Part shown: positions 15,807-17,475 of the stretch, in pieces
How the letters are laid out: the number at the start of each line of letters is the position of its first letter
Position numbering within the stretch: the first letter of the stretch is position 1
From: CAZIDL01 sp964537825
Lineage (GTDB): Bacteria; Bacteroidota; Bacteroidia; Flavobacteriales_D; CAYVSK01
Length of the DNA stretch: 17,475 nt
Reading direction: 5' to 3'
Assembly: GCA_964537825.1 (NCBI GenBank)
Contig: CAZIDL010000054.1
Location: 1 to 17,475, forward strand
Notes under the pieces: model-generated
Seen by the model: only the letters and a program-made list of their open reading frames with translations
The model's database searches: none
Told to the model about the DNA's origin: nothing
Translations under genes and position numbers: made by a program

Positions 15807-15819
15807 CCTTAACTTAAGG
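15807..15819. repeat. palindrome at the histidine kinase start
   Basis: CCTTAA-C-TTAAGG is a perfect 6-bp inverted repeat with a one-base centre, ending one base before the ATG at 15821. It could be an operator; as RNA its loop would be too tight for a full stem. Confidence 0.4.
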
Positions 15820-15820
15820 A

Positions 15821-16861
15821 ATGGACCCTATCTCTAGCGAACTCTATGAAAAGCTTTTTAACAACGCCGCCCAAGGGATGCTCGCCTCGGATCGATCAGG
15901 AGTGATCCGGATGGCGAACGATAAGGCGAACAGCCTTTTCGGGTATGAAAAAGAAGGGCTGGTCGGTTATCGGATCGCCGACCTCGTACCTGAAGATAAA
16001 AGACAAGCTCATGAAGCCCATCAGGAAAATTATTTTAAAGATCCTTCACCAAAAATGACGAATAGAGGGAGGGAATTGGAAGGCGTTCGAAAAGACGGGT
16101 CCACTTTTCCGATCGAGACCCGGTTGAACCATCTTTATGCAGAAGATGGGGAAATGTGGGTCGTAAGTTTATTGATGGATATTACGATGCGTTTGCAATC
16201 GCAAAAGGTAATTGAACTATCGATAATCGAAGCACAGGAAAAAGAGCGAGAAAGGATCGCTCGGGATCTACACGATGGGTGTCTTCAACAATTATCAGCC
16301 ATATCCTTGAACCTCAAAGCTCTTCCGGATAACATCGACCCTGAGGTTATGAAAAATTTAGTGGACCTGACCGATCAAGGGATCCAAGAAGCACGATGCT
16401 TGACCGAGCAGTTAAAACCGCCTGAATTAGGAGAAAAGGGTCTTATCCAAACCATCCGAGAAATGTTGACACGAGTGGAGCGTCAGGGTGGACCATCTAC
16501 CCGATTGGAGGCGCAAAACGGTTGGGGGGATCGCTCCCCTCAGTATGAGATCGCTCTTTATCGGATCTGTCAGGAGGGAGTGAACAATGCAGTTAAACAC
16601 GCCGATTCCAATTCGATAACCGTCGAGCTCAAGAAGCATGAAGACCAAGGCATGTATTTCAAGATCATGGATGATGGTAAGGGATGCTCCAATATAGGCG
16701 GCTCCAAAGAAAAGAACGAAGAAAGAGGAAAGGGGCTCACAGGTATCCGCCAACGAACAAAAGCATTTGATGGTAATCTGAATATATGGTCTGTAGAGGG
16801 GAAAGGGACGGTCATTGAAGGTTTCCTTCCTTTTGAAAAAGAACTAGAGAATTGGGACTGA
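15821..16861 (+). CDS. PAS domain sensor histidine kinase (NarL/HisKA_3 type)
   Basis: 346 aa, no membrane helix, so a cytosolic sensor. A PAS domain occupies about residues 8-125 (NNAAQGMLASDRSGVIRMAN, then VRKDGSTFPIETR). The dimerisation/phosphoacceptor region follows with ERERIARDLHDGCLQQLSAI, where His151 is the phosphorylated residue. The HATPase_c domain has an N box near Asn255 (EGVNNAVKHAD), a G1 box DDGKGC near 284 and a G2 box GKGLTGIRQR near 303. Kinases of this class normally signal to a LuxR-type response regulator, but none is adjacent. Its codons are more A/T-rich than those of the genes to its left, and it sits alone between two tRNAs, suggesting possible acquisition. Confidence 0.9.
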   Translation: MDPISSELYEKLFNNAAQGMLASDRSGVIRMANDKANSLFGYEKEGLVGYRIADLVPEDKRQAHEAHQENYFKDPSPKMTNRGRELEGVRKDGSTFPIETRLNHLYAEDGEMWVVSLLMDITMRLQSQKVIELSIIEAQEKERERIARDLHDGCLQQLSAISLNLKALPDNIDPEVMKNLVDLTDQGIQEARCLTEQLKPPELGEKGLIQTIREMLTRVERQGGPSTRLEAQNGWGDRSPQYEIALYRICQEGVNNAVKHADSNSITVELKKHEDQGMYFKIMDDGKGCSNIGGSKEKNEERGKGLTGIRQRTKAFDGNLNIWSVEGKGTVIEGFLPFEKELENWD

Positions 16862-17242
16862 TCGCCTACGAGCACAATGCCGACCAACCCATTATAATGC
16901 CCTATTCTTAAGGCCCCACTAGAACCTCAAAAGATAAGCGCTCGGATCATGATCCAGTTCATCAGTTGCTCGGTTGAAGAAAAGGATGGAGAATGGATGA
17001 AGCGAGCTTATGGGGCAGGATCTCGGGAAGAACGGACCTTGCTCCTTCATCTACCGAAAAGAATGGAGCATGCTGATGATCCTGATCAGCTCCAACGGCT
17101 AGAAAGCAAAGAGATCGATAGGATGACCGTTTTCCCGGATAAGTCTCGAGAAAAGAAACTCCATCCAAAGGGATGCGCTCAGAAAAGGGGGCTTTTTACC
17201 TTTGCTCAGCTTTCAAAGAGAACAAGGGATAAGCCTTTGAAC
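16862..17242. other. intergenic interval between kinase and tRNA-Arg
   Basis: I see no supported gene. There is an open frame on the plus strand from 16949, but its C-terminus reads through tRNA-Arg and no family is recognisable. A 12-bp palindrome GGATCATGATCC lies at 16944-16955, and a GCTGAT/ATCAGC inverted repeat lies near 17070-17092. Confidence 0.5.
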
Positions 17243-17316
17243 GGCCATGTAGCTCAACCGGATAGAGCATCGGCCTTCTAAGCCGAGGGTTCCAGGTTCG
17301 AGTCCTGGCATGGTCA
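17243..17316 (+). tRNA. tRNA-Arg (TCT)
   Basis: The cloverleaf is complete: acceptor GGCCATG/CATGGTC (one G-T pair), D arm GCTC/GAGC, anticodon stem TCGGC/GCCGA with loop CTTCTAA (anticodon TCT, normal U33), and T arm CCAGG-TTCGAGT-CCTGG. Discriminator is A and CCA is not encoded. A phased repeat array begins about 110 nt downstream, as expected if this tRNA is an integration site. Confidence 0.96.
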
Positions 17317-17424
17317 CGAACATGGGTGTTCCAGAGTAACACCTTGCTTACTTAAAAATACGAAATGAAAGGGATTTTAGAAACAATAAGGAGGGTTAGG
17401 TATTACACAAGTGAGCGCTGAAAT

Positions 17425-17475
17425 TGGTCCCTAATTTGGTCCCTCTTCGATAAAATGGTCCCTGATCTGGTCCCT
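17425..17475. repeat. paired TGGTCCCT repeats at right window edge
   Basis: TGGTCCCT occurs four times, starting at 17425, 17437, 17456 and 17468 (intervals 12, 19, 12). This makes two copies of a 20-nt unit differing at two positions, 31 nt apart. The last copy ends exactly at the window edge, so the array may continue. The pattern resembles recombinase arm-type sites or iterons downstream of a tRNA; the role is inferred. Confidence 0.7.

Larger units (their letters stand above)
15272..15820. other. gene-poor interval after tRNA-Pro
   Basis: No intact gene is visible. From left to right it holds a pair of GGACAA hexamers 11 nt apart (15321-15337), a strong terminator (15349-15373) and a tRNA-like remnant on the minus strand (about 15418-15485). 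After these come a short CGACC/GGTCG hairpin (15527-15543), a possible transposase C-terminus (15536-15700) and a 13-nt palindrome (15807-15819) touching the histidine kinase start. Confidence 0.6.

Noticed and set aside
16944..16955. GGATCATGATCC palindrome as an operator
   Set aside because: GATC-rich palindromes are common in this sequence and no supported gene starts beside it.
16949..17281. Plus-strand open frame before and through tRNA-Arg
   Set aside because: Its C-terminus (NGHVAQPDRASAF) is the tRNA-Arg gene translated; the upstream part shows no recognisable domain.
17425..17475. CRISPR array
   Set aside because: The unit is 20 nt with an 11-nt spacer and internal octamer repetition, far from the usual repeat and spacer lengths, and there are no cas genes.

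Overview
The window looks like a chromosomal segment of a Bacteroidota (Flavobacteriia-like) bacterium of moderate GC content. The evidence is the set of protein families (Reg_prop/Y_Y_Y sensor fused to SpoIIE phosphatase, TPR-SpoIIE phosphatase, DUF4920 lipoprotein, DUF5777 barrel, DUF2157/GDYXXLXY pair), the absence of convincing Shine-Dalgarno sites, and -7 promoter elements of the Bacteroidota TAnnTTTG type. The three complete tRNA genes do not encode CCA. I cannot name a genus.

Layout. 1-4100: two nearly identical minus-strand tRNA-Val genes (anticodons CAC and GAC) lie on either side of a large plus-strand sensor/phosphatase gene. A minus-strand acylphosphatase ends 3 nt before the second tRNA. 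4477-6956: a tight three-gene plus-strand operon encodes a CX4CH cytochrome-like lipoprotein, a diheme c-type cytochrome and an outer-membrane beta-barrel protein. 7031-8008: ribosomal protein L19 converges on a DUF4920 lipoprotein. 8174-11205: a DUF3137 membrane protein converges on a DUF2157 + GDYXXLXY gene pair. 11325-14414: a second SpoIIE phosphatase, this time with a TPR sensor, is followed by an NADPH-dependent FMN reductase. 14421-15090: an SDR-type epimerase gene is broken by an internal deletion and frame change.

15197-17475: this stretch, from tRNA-Pro to tRNA-Arg and on to the window edge, has an accessory character. It is gene-poor and holds a strong terminator, a possible C-terminal fossil of an IS5-like transposase, a tRNA-like remnant and one PAS histidine kinase without an adjacent response regulator. 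Phased short repeats follow both tRNAs. The last 51 bases are a paired TGGTCCCT repeat that runs off the window and may be the edge of an integrated element or a recombinase-binding array.

The functional themes are signal transduction (two paralogous SpoIIE phosphatases with different sensors, one NarL-type kinase) and periplasmic electron transfer (the cytochrome cluster). I found no complete, clearly novel system. The most useful leads are the C33 tRNA-Val pair, the right-edge repeat array and the eroded tRNA-to-tRNA interval.
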